The notes: generated from the letters alone by a model not told the origin. Positions 1 through 9,147 are shown, counted from the stretch's first letter. The stretch: DNA of 62,517 nucleotides from Thermoanaerobaculum sp. (GCA_021154885.1 JAJKHS010000089.1:1-62517); one strand, 5' to 3'. Program-made: numbers and translations.

Positions 1-662
1 CGGGGCTTGACGGCCGCCAGGCGGGCCAGCCCGTTCCTCGCCTGCTGGGCGTAACCCGAAAACTCCTGGCCGAGGCGCACCGGCACCGCGTCCTGGAGGT
101 GGGTGCGGCCGATCTTCACCACCCGGTCGAATTCCTCGGCCTTGCGGTGGAGGGCCTCGGCCAGACGCTCCAGGCCCGGCTCCAGCTCCCGGACGATGGC
201 GAGGTAGGCCGCGACGTGGATGGCGGTGGGGATGACGTCGTTGCTCGACTGGCCGTTGTTGACGTGGTCATTGGGGTGGACCGGCTGCTTGCTGCCGAGG
301 ACGCCGCCGAGGATCTCGATGCCGCGGTTGGAGATCACCTCGTTGACGTTCATGTTGGTCGAGGTGGCCGAGCCGGTCTGGAAGACGTCGAGGGGGAACT
401 GGCCGTCGAGCTTGCCCTCGACGATCTCCTCCGCCGCCTGGCGGATGGCTTTGGCGATCTCCGGGGATATGATCCCCAGCTCCTCGTTGACGGCCGCGGC
501 CTCGCCCTTGATCATCGCTACGGCGGCGATGAAGCCTTGCGGCAGGGTCAGGCCGGAGACCGGGAAATTGCGCCGCGCCCGCTCCGTCTGGGCACCGTAG
601 TAAGCCCCGGCCGGCACTTCGATCTCGCCGAGGCTGTCCTTCTCGATTCGCGTATCCGCCAT
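1..662 (-). CDS. fumC: Class II fumarate hydratase, 5' part only
   Basis: Catalyses reversible hydration of fumarate to malate in the TCA cycle (cytosolic). About 220 N-terminal residues are present and the gene runs off the left edge; the family is about 460 residues long. Visible signature blocks of the fumarase/aspartase superfamily are [33 protein letters not shown] and [20 protein letters not shown] at 662 is chosen because AGGAGA lies just upstream and the protein opens with the usual acidic N-terminus followed by [11 protein letters not shown]. The superfamily also contains aspartate ammonia-lyase; without the C-terminal half and the SS loop the fumarase call is likely but not certain. 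Confidence 0.88.
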   Translation of the reverse strand, partial: MADTRIEKDSLGEIEVPAGAYYGAQTERARRNFPVSGLTLPQGFIAAVAMIKGEAAAVNEELGIISPEIAKAIRQAAEEIVEGKLDGQFPLDVFQTGSATSTNMNVNEVISNRGIEILGGVLGSKQPVHPNDHVNNGQSSNDVIPTAIHVAAYLAIVRELEPGLERLAEALHRKAEEFDRVVKIGRTHLQDAVPVRLGQEFSGYAQQARNGLARLAAVKP

Positions 663-693
663 TGGAAATATCTCCTGGTTCAAGAGACAGGGG

Positions 694-912
694 TCATCGT
701 CTGATCGTGCTCAGCGCCCGGGCGTCCGCCGCGTCGGTCGTCAGGCAGTAGCGGCCCAGGCTGACGACGCTCGATACCACGGTCGCGGCCAGGAAGAGCG
801 CGAGCAGAGCGCCGGCGAGCAGACGCAGCGGCCGGGAGAACCGCCGGGGAGAGGCGGCGAAGTCTTTGGAGGTCTCCAGGAGGCCGACGGGATTGATGCG
901 GGGCGGTTCCAT
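694..912 (-). CDS. Small single-span membrane protein, unknown
   Basis: A 72-residue ORF reading toward fumC, ending about 30 bases before the fumC start. The first 25 residues are basic, followed by one hydrophobic segment ([20 protein letters not shown]) at about residues 32-51, which suggests a single inner-membrane helix with a short periplasmic tail. AGGATGG precedes the ATG. No family recognised. Its spacing would allow co-transcription with fumC, but nothing in the sequence gives a function, and short ORFs are frequent by chance at this GC content. Confidence 0.45.
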   Translation of the reverse strand: MEPPRINPVGLLETSKDFAASPRRFSRPLRLLAGALLALFLAATVVSSVVSLGRYCLTTDAADARALSTIRR

Positions 913-976
913 GGCGCCATCCTACTCCGTTCGGGTATCGTGTCGGAGCACGGCAGACGGCGGAAAGGGGGGACGA

Positions 977-1399
977 ATGCCCGAGATCGATGAGGACCAC
1001 GAGGCCAACCACACACGCTTCGTCGCCAGGGCCGTCGAGGGGGAGCACGTCTGGGGCCTGTCCACGCCGGACGGCTTCCTGGCCTGCGAGTCGGACGACG
1101 AGGAGGACCGCGCCGTCCTCCCCTTCTGGTCCGACGCGGACGACGCCCGGGAAGCTCAGTCCGAAGTCGAAAACTCGGACGTCGACTCCATCGAGCTCTT
1201 CGACTTCCTCTTCCGCTGGCTCCCCGGCATGGCGGACGACGAGGTCCTGGTGGGGACCAACTGGACGCCGGCCCTGGAGGGCAAGGAGGTCGAAGCCCTG
1301 ACTCTCCAGGACGAGATCCTCGACGCCATGTCCGACGACATGAGGATCTCCTATCTCGACCGGCTGGCCCGAGAGGTGCGGGAGGCGGGCGGGGAGTGA
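977..1399 (+). CDS. DUF2750 domain protein
   Basis: A 140-residue cytosolic acidic protein. The pattern VWGLSTPDGF near the N-terminus, a central acidic stretch leading to PFWSD, and FDFLFRWLPGMADDEVLVG match the DUF2750 family, whose biochemical role is unknown. The family core is about 100 residues; the remaining C-terminal 30 residues are helical and charged. ATG at 977 is preferred over the longer upstream reading because GGAAAGGGGGGAC lies directly in front of it. Divergent from the small membrane ORF and fumC; no operon partner on its strand before the repeat at 1464. Confidence 0.75.
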   Translation: MPEIDEDHEANHTRFVARAVEGEHVWGLSTPDGFLACESDDEEDRAVLPFWSDADDAREAQSEVENSDVDSIELFDFLFRWLPGMADDEVLVGTNWTPALEGKEVEALTLQDEILDAMSDDMRISYLDRLAREVREAGGE

Positions 1400-1463
1400 T
1401 TCTGTTTTCCGAGGCTGATGGCCAGCCCCGATCGGCCATCGCTCAGATTCTGACGTTCCTCCA

Positions 1464-1615
1464 GCCTGCGCGGCAGAAAGCCAAGGCAGGGACAACAAGG
1501 ACAGCAAGGACAACAAGGACAACAAGGACGAGGAAAGGTCTCGTCTCGGCGATTTTCTTCGTGTCCCTGATGTCCTTGGTGTCCTTGATGTTCCAGAGCT
1601 TTCTGCGGCGCAGGT
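1464..1615. repeat. Dispersed hairpin repeat, ACAAGGACA family, copy 1
   Basis: Left arm is built of 9-base ACAAGGACA-type units and the right arm of their reverse complements (TGTCCTTG-type), separated by a spacer beginning GAGGAAAGGTCTCGTC. The ends are themselves inverted: CCTGCGCGGCAGAAAG on the left and CTTTCTGCGGCGCAGG on the right. A second copy at 27615 keeps the left end and the spacer, and a third at 46781 keeps the arms. It lies between two genes, just after the stop of the reductase on the opposite strand, a placement like REP or MITE elements. Confidence 0.8.
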
Positions 1616-1656
1616 TCCCAGGAGCTCGCCGAAAAGGCCAAGATCCTGATCACGGA

Positions 1657-2745
1657 CTACGCCATCGCCTCCGACCCCAGCTCCGGGTGCACCTTCATGA
1701 ACGACACCAGCGTCGGCAGGTACGACCGTAAAGGCGGCACCTGGAGGTCCGTGCCCGCGAGGTCGGCCTGGGTGTTCGTGGTGTCGTAGAAGGTGGGATG
1801 CACGAAGTAGTCGATGCTGCTCGATGGGATCTGCATCACGCGGTAGACGAGGGGGACCCAGTCGATGACCTTCTTCGCCACCCCCACCGGCAGGGGGACC
1901 TTCACCAGCATCCGGTGGCTCGCCTTGGCCACGGCGGTGAGGACCTCGTCGATGGTCAGCGGGTCGGGGTCGGCGAGCTGGTAAACCTTGCCCACCGCCT
2001 TTTCCTCGCCAGACAGCCAGGCGATGGCGCCGATGACGAAGTCGCGCGGCACCACGTTCAGCCGGGTGCGGGTCGTGTCCCCCACCACCGGCATGAGGGC
2101 GACCCCCGGCTGGCGCAGCAGCCAGCGGATGGCGAAGTAGGGGCCGTCGTATTTCTGCGTCGAGCCGGTGTGGCTGTCCCCCACCACGATGGCCGGCCGG
2201 TAGATGGTGGCCGGCAGGCCCTTCCTCATCCGCGCCTGGACCTCCACCTCGGCCAGGAACTTGGTCTCTTCATAAGCGTTGTTGAACTTCTGCCCCTTGG
2301 CGAGGTCGGTCTCGCGGAAGATGCCGGCGTAGGCGCCGCTGACGTAGCAGGTGCTGACGTACTGGAAACGGCGCAGGCCGGAGCACCCCTCGGCGAAGTC
2401 GAGGACGTTGCGGGTGCCGTCGACGTTGACCTTCATTCCCACCCGGCGGGGGACGGAGAGGTCGTAGACCGCCGCCAGATGGTAGACCTCGGCCACCTCG
2501 CGCTGCAAGGCCGCGGCCTTCGCCAATCCCAGGCCGGGGATGGTGATGTCCCCCTCCACGAGGCGGATGCGACCCTGGAGGCGCGGCTCGCGGACCATGA
2601 TCTCCTCGGCCCGCTGGCGGGCGAGAGGGGCGAACTTGGACTGCACGAGACAGACGGCTTCGTCGGATGCCGAGCGGGCCAGCACGCGCGGCACGAGCTC
2701 CGAGCCCAGGAAGCCGGGAAAACCGGTGAAGAAATGAATGGCCAT
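1657..2745 (-). CDS. NAD(P)-dependent SDR-family reductase, acyl/thioester-reductase type
   Basis: A 362-residue cytosolic extended short-chain dehydrogenase. The N-terminal Rossmann motif is TGFPGFLGSELV and the catalytic Tyr-Lys pair is in YEETKFLAE. The overall pattern (VEGDI, VYHLAAVYDL, VNVDGTRNVLDFA) resembles the male-sterility/thioester-reductase branch that reduces activated fatty acids or sugar-like substrates, which is family knowledge. GGAGGAGAG precedes ATG 2745. It follows the aldehyde dehydrogenase with a 27-base gap on the same strand, so the pair probably interconverts an acyl, aldehyde or alcohol substrate. Substrate unknown. Confidence 0.8.
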   Translation of the reverse strand: MAIHFFTGFPGFLGSELVPRVLARSASDEAVCLVQSKFAPLARQRAEEIMVREPRLQGRIRLVEGDITIPGLGLAKAAALQREVAEVYHLAAVYDLSVPRRVGMKVNVDGTRNVLDFAEGCSGLRRFQYVSTCYVSGAYAGIFRETDLAKGQKFNNAYEETKFLAEVEVQARMRKGLPATIYRPAIVVGDSHTGSTQKYDGPYFAIRWLLRQPGVALMPVVGDTTRTRLNVVPRDFVIGAIAWLSGEEKAVGKVYQLADPDPLTIDEVLTAVAKASHRMLVKVPLPVGVAKKVIDWVPLVYRVMQIPSSSIDYFVHPTFYDTTNTQADLAGTDLQVPPLRSYLPTLVSFMKVHPELGSEAMA

Positions 2746-2772
2746 GATGTCTCTCCTCCCGGCCCTCTGTGA

Positions 2773-4377
2773 CTAGCGCAGGCCGGGCACCCGCCGCAGC
2801 ACCTTGAGCGTCAGGCTCATGGCGCGGCTGAAGATCTCGTCGGTGACGCCCGCCGGGGCTGCCAGCGGCAGGCCGCGCTGGATGGCGATGGTCTGGGAGT
2901 TGGTGTACTTGAGGATGCCCTCGGCGCCGTGGCGGCGGCCGAGGCCGGAGTCCTTGAAGCCGCCCATGGGCGCGTCCACCGAGGCCCAGGCCGCGGCGTA
3001 GGCCTCGTTGACGTTGACCGTACCGCACTGGAGGCGGGCCGCCACCCGGTGGCCGAGCTCCAGGTCGCGCGTCCAGACGCTGGCGTTCAGGCCATAGCGG
3101 CTGGCGTTCGCCCGCTCGATGGCGTCGTGGACAGAGTCGAAGGAGTAGACCGCCACCACCGGGCCGAAGGTCTCCTCGGCGAACAGCTTCATCCCGGGGG
3201 TGACGCCGGTGAGGATCGTGGGCTCGTAGAAGGTGGGGCCGAGGTCGGGCCGCGGCCGGCCGCCGGCGAGCACCTCAGCCCCCTTGGTCACGGCGTCCCG
3301 CACGTGCTCCTCGACCTTGGCGAGGTGCGCTTCCGAGATCAGGCAGCCCATGTCCACGTCGTACTCGAAGCTGGCGCCCAGCCGCAGGGCCCTGGTCTCG
3401 CGCACGAAGCGGTCGAGGAAGGCGTGGTAGAGCGACTCGTGGAGGAAGAGGCGCTCGATGGAGATGCAGAGCTGGCCGGCGCTGGAGAAGCAGCCGCGCA
3501 CCGCCCCCTCGATCGCCGCGCCGGCGTCGGCATCGGCGAGGACGAGCATGGGGTTCTTCCCCCCCAGCTCCAGGGTGTGGCCGATCAGCCGCTCCCCCGC
3601 CTGCCGGCCCACGATCCGCCCGGTCTCGGTGCTGCCGGTGAAGGTCAGGAAGTCGCAGCTCTCGATCAGCGGCGTACCCAGCTCCGCGCCCTCGCCGGGG
3701 ATCACCTGGAAGAGTCCCGGCGGCAGGCCGGCCTCCGCCAGCAGCTCGGCCACCCAGAGGGCCGTGAACGGAGTCTGCCGGTCCGGCTTCAGGATCACGG
3801 CGTTGCCGGCCATCAGGGCCGGGATGGCGTCCGTGGCGGCCAGCGACAGCGGGTAGTTCCAGGGCGAGATGATCGCCACGACCCCGCGCGGGTGATGGTG
3901 CTCCCAGGCCACGGTCAGCCCGGGCAGGGCCCCCTTGCGCCGCTTCGGCGCCAGGTGGCGCCCGGCATTCTCGGCATAATAAACCGCGACGATGGCCGTG
4001 TCGGCCACCTCCTCGAAGGCGTGCTTGCGGGCCTTGCCGCTCTCGAGCTGGATCAGGTCGAGGACCTCGTCCTGGCGGTCGAGCAGCAGGTCGTGGAAGC
4101 GGATGAAGATCTCGGCGCGCTCGGTCAAGGTGCGGTGCGCCCACGCTTCCTGAGCCTTGCGCCCCCGGCCCACGGCCTCGCGGACGTCCGCCGCCGAGCC
4201 GCGGGAGACCTGGCCCACGAGCTGGCCGGTGGCCGGCGCCCGCACGGCGAGAGGCGGGAGGGAGGGGTCCAGATAATAGAGACGCGATGCCAGAGGGGCG
4301 ATCCGCCCGCGGCCGAGGCGGGGGCTCAGATCGCCGGCAGCGTGGGCGCCGGGTGGGATTTCCAGGGTGTCGAGCAT
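2773..4377 (-). CDS. NAD(P)-dependent aldehyde dehydrogenase
   Basis: A 534-residue enzyme of the aldehyde dehydrogenase superfamily, oxidising an aldehyde to the acid in the cytosol. The general base Glu270 lies in ELGGKNPM and the catalytic Cys304 in GQLCISIERLF; the 34-residue spacing is typical. NVNEAYAAAWASVDAPMGG and the C-terminal YTNSQTIAIQRGLPL resemble succinate-semialdehyde or broad-range dehydrogenases. ATG 4377 is chosen; the frame is open further upstream but that part is unlike the family. First gene of a pair with the reductase at 1657. Confidence 0.87.
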   Translation of the reverse strand: MLDTLEIPPGAHAAGDLSPRLGRGRIAPLASRLYYLDPSLPPLAVRAPATGQLVGQVSRGSAADVREAVGRGRKAQEAWAHRTLTERAEIFIRFHDLLLDRQDEVLDLIQLESGKARKHAFEEVADTAIVAVYYAENAGRHLAPKRRKGALPGLTVAWEHHHPRGVVAIISPWNYPLSLAATDAIPALMAGNAVILKPDRQTPFTALWVAELLAEAGLPPGLFQVIPGEGAELGTPLIESCDFLTFTGSTETGRIVGRQAGERLIGHTLELGGKNPMLVLADADAGAAIEGAVRGCFSSAGQLCISIERLFLHESLYHAFLDRFVRETRALRLGASFEYDVDMGCLISEAHLAKVEEHVRDAVTKGAEVLAGGRPRPDLGPTFYEPTILTGVTPGMKLFAEETFGPVVAVYSFDSVHDAIERANASRYGLNASVWTRDLELGHRVAARLQCGTVNVNEAYAAAWASVDAPMGGFKDSGLGRRHGAEGILKYTNSQTIAIQRGLPLAAPAGVTDEIFSRAMSLTLKVLRRVPGLR

Positions 4378-4481
4378 CGTCGTAGCGTGCCACAGGAAGG
4401 GCTCTACGTCAAGCTGCGGCAATGCGATTAACGCGGTGCGGCAACCACCCCGGGAGCGGCAAAACCTTGGGACCGGCAAGG

Positions 4482-4580
4482 CCCCCTGGGACCGCCGGCG
4501 TCCCGCCGGCTACTAACTTCTGCTTTTTAAAAAAGAAGCGGAGTTAGCAGCCGGCGGGACGCCGGCGGTCCCAGGGGGGG
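4482..4580. repeat. Long palindromic repeat, GGGACCGCCGGCGTCCC family, copy A
   Basis: Two almost perfect arms of about 46 bases, beginning CCCCCTGGGACCGCCGGC and ending GCCGGCGGTCCCAGGGGG, meet at a TTTTTAAAAAA centre. It sits exactly between the stop of the Rieske reductase (4581) and the start of the aldehyde dehydrogenase. A full copy at 44534 and a half copy at 14314 show this is a dispersed family. It could act as a transcription terminator or be a non-autonomous mobile element. Confidence 0.85.
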
Positions 4581-6137
4581 CTACCCCGCCACTGCCCTTT
4601 CGAGCGCCGCCCCATCTCCCCGTTCCATGGCCAGCTCGGCCTCCAGGCTCTCCTTGTCGCGCCAGACCGTGGCCACGGCGGCGATGCGGCCTTTGTCGCG
4701 GAAGGCGACGACGGCGCTGCGGTCCTGGAGGGAGCCGTGGACCTCGACGGCGTCCCACTTCGTGGCATGACCGACGTAGTTGATGCTCACGTCGTAATGC
4801 TGACTCCAGAAGAAAGGAGCGTCGGCGAAGCGCGAGCCGTGGCCAAGGACGTTGCGCGCCGCCGTCTGCCCCTGGCGCTCGGCCACCACCCAGTGCTCGA
4901 CGCGGATGCGCTCGCCCGACCAGGGATCGGGCCAGCGGGCGATGTCGCCCACGGCGTAGACGCCCGGAGCGCTGGTCGCGAGGAATTCGTTCACCAGGAC
5001 GCCATTGTCCAGAGCGAGCCCGGCCTTCTCGGCCAGGGCGACGCGGGGCCGCACGCCCACGCCGAGGACCACGAAGTCGGCCGGGACGCGCTCGCCGCTC
5101 TCCAGCTCGACCTCGCCTTCGTGGATGGCCTGCGGCTTCGTGCCCAGCTTGAAGACCACGCCGTGCTCCTCGTGGAGGCCGCGGATGAAGTCGCCGATCT
5201 CCGGCCCCAGAACCTTCTCCAGCGGGCGCGCATCGGGAGCCACGACCGTCACCTCCAGGTTGCGGACCCGCAGCGAAGCGGCCACTTCCAGGCCGATGAA
5301 GCTCGCCCCCACGATCACGGCGCGCCGGCTCTCTTTGGCCTTCTCGACCAGGGCCCGGCTGTCCGCCAGCGAGCGCAGGACGTGGACGTGGGGCCGGTCC
5401 GCCCCGGGAATGGGCAGGCGGATCGGCTCGGCGCCGGTGGCCAGGATCAGGACGCCGTAGCCGAGCGTGCGGCCGTCGTCCAGGGTCACCGTCTTCGCCC
5501 GAGGATCGATCGCCGTCGCTCCGGCCTTCACCAGCTCGACGTGCCGCTCGGCATAGAAGTCCGGCGGATGGAGGGGGATCCACTCCTCGGGAGCGTTGCC
5601 GGCGAGGTAGTCCTTGGAGAGGTTGGGCCGGTCGTAGGGCACCTCGCCCTCGGGGCCGACGAGGAGGATGCGTCCGCCATAACCCTGGCGCCGCAGCTCC
5701 TCGGCGGCGGCGTTGCCCGCCGCGCCGGCCCCCACGATGATCACCGGGTCCGGCCCCGTGGCCTGACGCTTCGGCGGCTCGAGTTTCTGCCGGATGTCAC
5801 GAACTGTGATCCGGTCCCCCTGGCGCTCCACCTTGTAGCAGGCCACCGGGTTGAGGGCCGGCGCCTTCACAGCCTCGCCGGTGCGCAGGCTGAAGCAGGC
5901 GTGGTGCCACGGGCAGCGCACCGTGTCGCCCACCACGATCCCCTCGGCCAGCGGGCCGCCATAGTGGGTGCAGGTGGCGCCAATGGCGAAGACCTCCTCC
6001 CCCCGCCGCACCACCAGCACCGCCTCGCCGCCAGTATGTCCGCCGATATGCCCGAGAAGCTGACCGCCATCGGCCAGGTCCGAAAGAGGAATCCCCTGCG
6101 CCAGGTCGGGTCCCGAAAGTTGCTGCTCTTCGCTCAT
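4581..6137 (-). CDS. Rieske [2Fe-2S] / FAD-dependent ferredoxin reductase
   Basis: A 518-residue fusion. Residues about 15-110 are a Rieske domain with ligands in CTHYGG and CPWHHACFSL. Residues about 130-430 are a pyridine-nucleotide-disulfide-type FAD/NAD(P) domain (VIIVGAGAAGNAAAEELRR for FAD; AVIVGASFIGLEVAASLR for NAD(P)H; VYAVGDIARW for FAD ribityl), followed by a reductase C-terminal domain. This is the architecture of AIFM3-like or Rieske-containing ferredoxin/rubredoxin reductases that pass electrons from NAD(P)H to a redox partner. GAGGAGGGGGGCTACG precedes ATG 6137. Partner not evident from the neighbours. Confidence 0.87.
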   Translation of the reverse strand: MSEEQQLSGPDLAQGIPLSDLADGGQLLGHIGGHTGGEAVLVVRRGEEVFAIGATCTHYGGPLAEGIVVGDTVRCPWHHACFSLRTGEAVKAPALNPVACYKVERQGDRITVRDIRQKLEPPKRQATGPDPVIIVGAGAAGNAAAEELRRQGYGGRILLVGPEGEVPYDRPNLSKDYLAGNAPEEWIPLHPPDFYAERHVELVKAGATAIDPRAKTVTLDDGRTLGYGVLILATGAEPIRLPIPGADRPHVHVLRSLADSRALVEKAKESRRAVIVGASFIGLEVAASLRVRNLEVTVVAPDARPLEKVLGPEIGDFIRGLHEEHGVVFKLGTKPQAIHEGEVELESGERVPADFVVLGVGVRPRVALAEKAGLALDNGVLVNEFLATSAPGVYAVGDIARWPDPWSGERIRVEHWVVAERQGQTAARNVLGHGSRFADAPFFWSQHYDVSINYVGHATKWDAVEVHGSLQDRSAVVAFRDKGRIAAVATVWRDKESLEAELAMERGDGAALERAVAG

Positions 6138-6402
6138 CGTAGCCCCCCTCCTCTTCGACAACACGCCTATCCTAAACCTCGCGGACCTGGATTCGGCTAC
6201 CCGTCCTCGAAAGGGCGTTATACTCCCCCCGCGATTACGCGGGGAGAGGAGGTCTCATGCTCACCACTGGGGTATGCGCCTCGAGAGTCCATCGGAAGGG
6301 AGAGCTGTCCCGCTCGCCTCCGGCCTCAACGCCCGGTCCGGAGAGCCATCCTCTGTCAAACAACCGCCCGGCTTGCGGGCACGGATGAGAAAGGATCTCG
6401 CA
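6138..6402. other. Divergent promoter region, reductase/porin
   Basis: About 265 bases between divergent genes. On the plus strand GTTATACT at about 6210 resembles a -10 element, and CCCCGCGATTACGCGGGG at about 6227 is a perfect 7-bp hairpin with an ATTA loop that would sit at the 5' end of the porin message. No good -35 element and no recognised riboswitch. A short in-frame extension of the porin ORF crosses this leader but lacks coding character. Confidence 0.35.
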
Positions 6403-7497
6403 ATGAGTGAGCGCAGCAAGCGTCTGGCTTGGACGGCCCTCCTGCTGGCGGCCCTCCTGCCCCTGGTCGTCTCCCTTCCCGCCGCAGCCCAGCTCCAGTT
6501 CACCTCGCCGGACGGCAAGATGAACGCCAAGTTCGGGCTCCTCAGTCAGATTCAGTTGGAGAAGCTCGACAACACGGACGGCAAGACCACCGCGGACAAC
6601 ATCTTCTTCCGCCGCCTCCGCTTCGTGGGCGGCGTGAAGTACTCGGACAAGATCTCCATCTTCTTCGACACCGACGTCCCCAACCTCGGCAAGGGGAACG
6701 CCGACGGCACGAAGAACAACGCCGACCTCTTCGTCCAGGACTTCACGGTCACCTACACCTTCGCCAAGGCCTTCCAGCTCGACGGCGGCCTGATGCTGCT
6801 CCCCGCCGACTACAACCACACCCAGTCGGCGGCCAGCCTGATGGCGGTGGACTTCGGCCCCTACAGCTTCGTCGAGTCGGTGCCGCTCACGGCGCGCACC
6901 GGCCGGGACTATGGCATCCAGGCCCGCGGCTACCTCGCCGACGACCACGTGGAGTATCGCGGCGGCGTCTTCCAGGGCTTCCGCGGCAAGGGCAACACCA
7001 ACGAGTTCCGCTATGCCGGGCGGCTCTCTTTCTGGGTCTATGGCGCCCAGACGGGTTTCTTCTACCGCGGCACCTCGCTCGGCAAGAACAAGAGCCTGGA
7101 GATCGGCGGCAGCTTCGATAAGCAGGAGCAGTACAAGGCCACCTCCGTCGACCTCTTCTGGGACCAGCCTGTGGCGGGCGGCGACGGCATTACGGTGCAG
7201 GGCGACTACAACAAGATCGACGGCGACATCTTCCTTCCCACGCTGCCCAAGCAGACGACCAAGCTGGTCGAGGCGGGCTACTATTTCCACACCGTCAAGC
7301 TGCAGCCCTACGTCCAGTTGGCCTGGGAGGACTTCGACGCCGTCACCCGGCCGGACGAAAAGCGGGCGCAGGGCGGCCTCAACTGGTTCATCGACGGCCA
7401 CAACTCGACCCTCAAACTCGCCCTCACGCACATCGACCTCGATCGCGCCAAGCGACGGAATCAAGTCCAGCTCCAATACCAGTTCTTCGTCTTCTAA
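6403..7497 (+). CDS. Outer-membrane porin, OprO/OprP (phosphate-selective) type
   Basis: A 364-residue beta-barrel porin exported by a Sec signal peptide (KRLAWTALLLAALLPLVV, cleavage after AAAQ near residue 31). Alternating aromatic strands run through the protein and it ends in QYQFFVF, a C-terminal aromatic of the kind recognised by the BAM complex. The early block NAKFGLLSQIQ and RRLRFVGGVKYSDKI match phosphate-selective porin O/P families, which carry anions or small acids across the outer membrane. ATG 6403 has AAAGGATC eight bases upstream. It is followed after 15 bases by an MFS symporter, so the pair likely imports one substrate through both membranes. Confidence 0.8.
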   Translation: MSERSKRLAWTALLLAALLPLVVSLPAAAQLQFTSPDGKMNAKFGLLSQIQLEKLDNTDGKTTADNIFFRRLRFVGGVKYSDKISIFFDTDVPNLGKGNADGTKNNADLFVQDFTVTYTFAKAFQLDGGLMLLPADYNHTQSAASLMAVDFGPYSFVESVPLTARTGRDYGIQARGYLADDHVEYRGGVFQGFRGKGNTNEFRYAGRLSFWVYGAQTGFFYRGTSLGKNKSLEIGGSFDKQEQYKATSVDLFWDQPVAGGDGITVQGDYNKIDGDIFLPTLPKQTTKLVEAGYYFHTVKLQPYVQLAWEDFDAVTRPDEKRAQGGLNWFIDGHNSTLKLALTHIDLDRAKRRNQVQLQYQFFVF

Positions 7498-7512
7498 CCT
7501 GGAGGGTGAACC

Positions 7513-9132
7513 ATGACGACTGCCTCGCCCGCTGTCACTGCTGACGGACGCCTGGTTTCACCGTCCGAAGAGCGCAAAGTCATCTTCGCCTCCTCGCTCG
7601 GCACGGTTTTCGAATGGTATGACTTCTATCTCTACGCCACGCTGGCGCCGTTCTTCGCCGCCCTGTTCTTCCCCAAGGGGAACGACACGGCGGCGCTGCT
7701 CGCGGCCTTCGCCACCTATGCCGCCGGCTTCCTGGTGCGCCCCTTCGGCGCCATCTTCTTCGGGCGCCTGGGCGACCTGGTGGGCCGCAAGCACACGTTC
7801 ATGATCACCATCGTGGTCATGGGCGCTTCGACCTGCGCCGTCGGGCTCATGCCCAAGTACGAAACGATCGGCATTCTCGCCCCGATCATCCTGGTCACCC
7901 TGCGTTTGCTCCAGGGTCTGGCGCTCGGCGGTGAGTACGGCGGCGCCGCAACTTACGTCGCCGAGCACGCCCCCAACAACCAGCGGGGGTACGCGACGAG
8001 CTGGATTCAGACGACGGCAACGATCGGCTTCTTCCTGTCGCTGTTCGTCATCGGCGCCTGCCGTTACCTTATGACGCCCGAGACGTTCACCGACTGGGGC
8101 TGGCGCCTGCCGTTCCTCGTCTCCATCGTGTTGCTGATCTTCTCCATCTACATCCGGCTCAAGCTCGAAGAGTCGCCGGTGTTCGTGCGGATGAAGGCGC
8201 AGGGCAAGGGCTCGAAGTCACCGCTTCGCGACAGCTTCCTGCGCTATCCGAACAACAAGCTCGTGCTCCTCGCGCTGCTCGGTGCGACGGCAGGCCAGGG
8301 GGTCGTCTGGTACACGGGCCAGTTCTACGCCCTGTTCTTCCTCACCATCTTCCTCAAGCTCGGCTACCTCCCCGCCTATGCTCTGGTCGGCATCTCGCTC
8401 CTCGCGGCCACGCCGTTTTTCGTCATCTTCGGCAAGCTCTCGGATCGCATCGGGCGGCTCAAGATCATCCTCGCCGGCTGTCTGCTCGCGGCCCTCACGT
8501 ACTTCCCGCTGTTCCATGGGCTCACCCACTTCATCAATCCGGCGCTCGAGGAGTACAACGCCAAGACCCCGATCACGGTCGCCGCGACCGACTGCAACTT
8601 CCACGTTTTCATCATCGCCGGGAAGACCCACAACTCGGACTGCGACAAGGTGAAGGACTTCCTCACCACCAAGTCGGGTCTGTCGTTCCAGTCGCTGCCG
8701 GCGGTCGCCGGCCAGACGGTCGTCACCCGCATCGGCTCGCTCGAGCTCAACGGCTGGGACGAAGCCAAGTACAAAGACGCCCTGAAGCAGACCGGCTACC
8801 CTGCAACCATCGACAACACCCGGATCAACTATTTCATGGCCTTTGTGATCCTGTTCGTCATGGTCCTCTACGTGACCATGGTCTACGGACCGATCGCCGC
8901 CTTCCTGGTGGAGCTGTTCCCGACCCAGATCCGCTACACCTCGATGTCGCTGCCCTATCACCTCGGCAACGGCTGGTTCGGCGGCATGCTGCCATTGCTC
9001 GCCACCGCCATGGTGGCGAAGGCCGGGAACATCTACTACGGTCTGTGGTATCCGATCGTCGTGGCGCTGTTGACCGTGGTCGTCGGCATCATCTTCCTCC
9101 GCGAGACGAAGGACCACTCGATCGAGGCCTGA
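7513..9132 (+). CDS. MFS transporter, metabolite:H+ symporter (MHS) family
   Basis: A 539-residue inner-membrane protein with 12 predicted helices. The start of helix 1, SLGTVFEWYDFYLYATLAPF, and the loop 2-3 motif GRLGDLVGRKHTF are diagnostic for the MHS family (ShiA, ProP, KgtP relatives) that import organic acids, osmolytes or similar compounds with protons. LRLLQGLALGGEYGGAATYVA is also characteristic. Between helices about 9 and 10 there is an extra soluble loop of about 90 residues (roughly 345-435) with Cys and Asp/Asn residues, probably periplasmic. Translated 15 bases after the porin from GGAGGGTGAACC. Substrate unknown. Confidence 0.87.
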   Translation: MTTASPAVTADGRLVSPSEERKVIFASSLGTVFEWYDFYLYATLAPFFAALFFPKGNDTAALLAAFATYAAGFLVRPFGAIFFGRLGDLVGRKHTFMITIVVMGASTCAVGLMPKYETIGILAPIILVTLRLLQGLALGGEYGGAATYVAEHAPNNQRGYATSWIQTTATIGFFLSLFVIGACRYLMTPETFTDWGWRLPFLVSIVLLIFSIYIRLKLEESPVFVRMKAQGKGSKSPLRDSFLRYPNNKLVLLALLGATAGQGVVWYTGQFYALFFLTIFLKLGYLPAYALVGISLLAATPFFVIFGKLSDRIGRLKIILAGCLLAALTYFPLFHGLTHFINPALEEYNAKTPITVAATDCNFHVFIIAGKTHNSDCDKVKDFLTTKSGLSFQSLPAVAGQTVVTRIGSLELNGWDEAKYKDALKQTGYPATIDNTRINYFMAFVILFVMVLYVTMVYGPIAAFLVELFPTQIRYTSMSLPYHLGNGWFGGMLPLLATAMVAKAGNIYYGLWYPIVVALLTVVVGIIFLRETKDHSIEA

Positions 9133-9147
9133 AGCAGGCCGTTCCAA

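Noticed and set aside
5325-5340. GGCTCTCTTTGGCC as a fourth boxA
   Set aside because: It has an extra CT and lies in coding sequence of the Rieske reductase; the core does not match.
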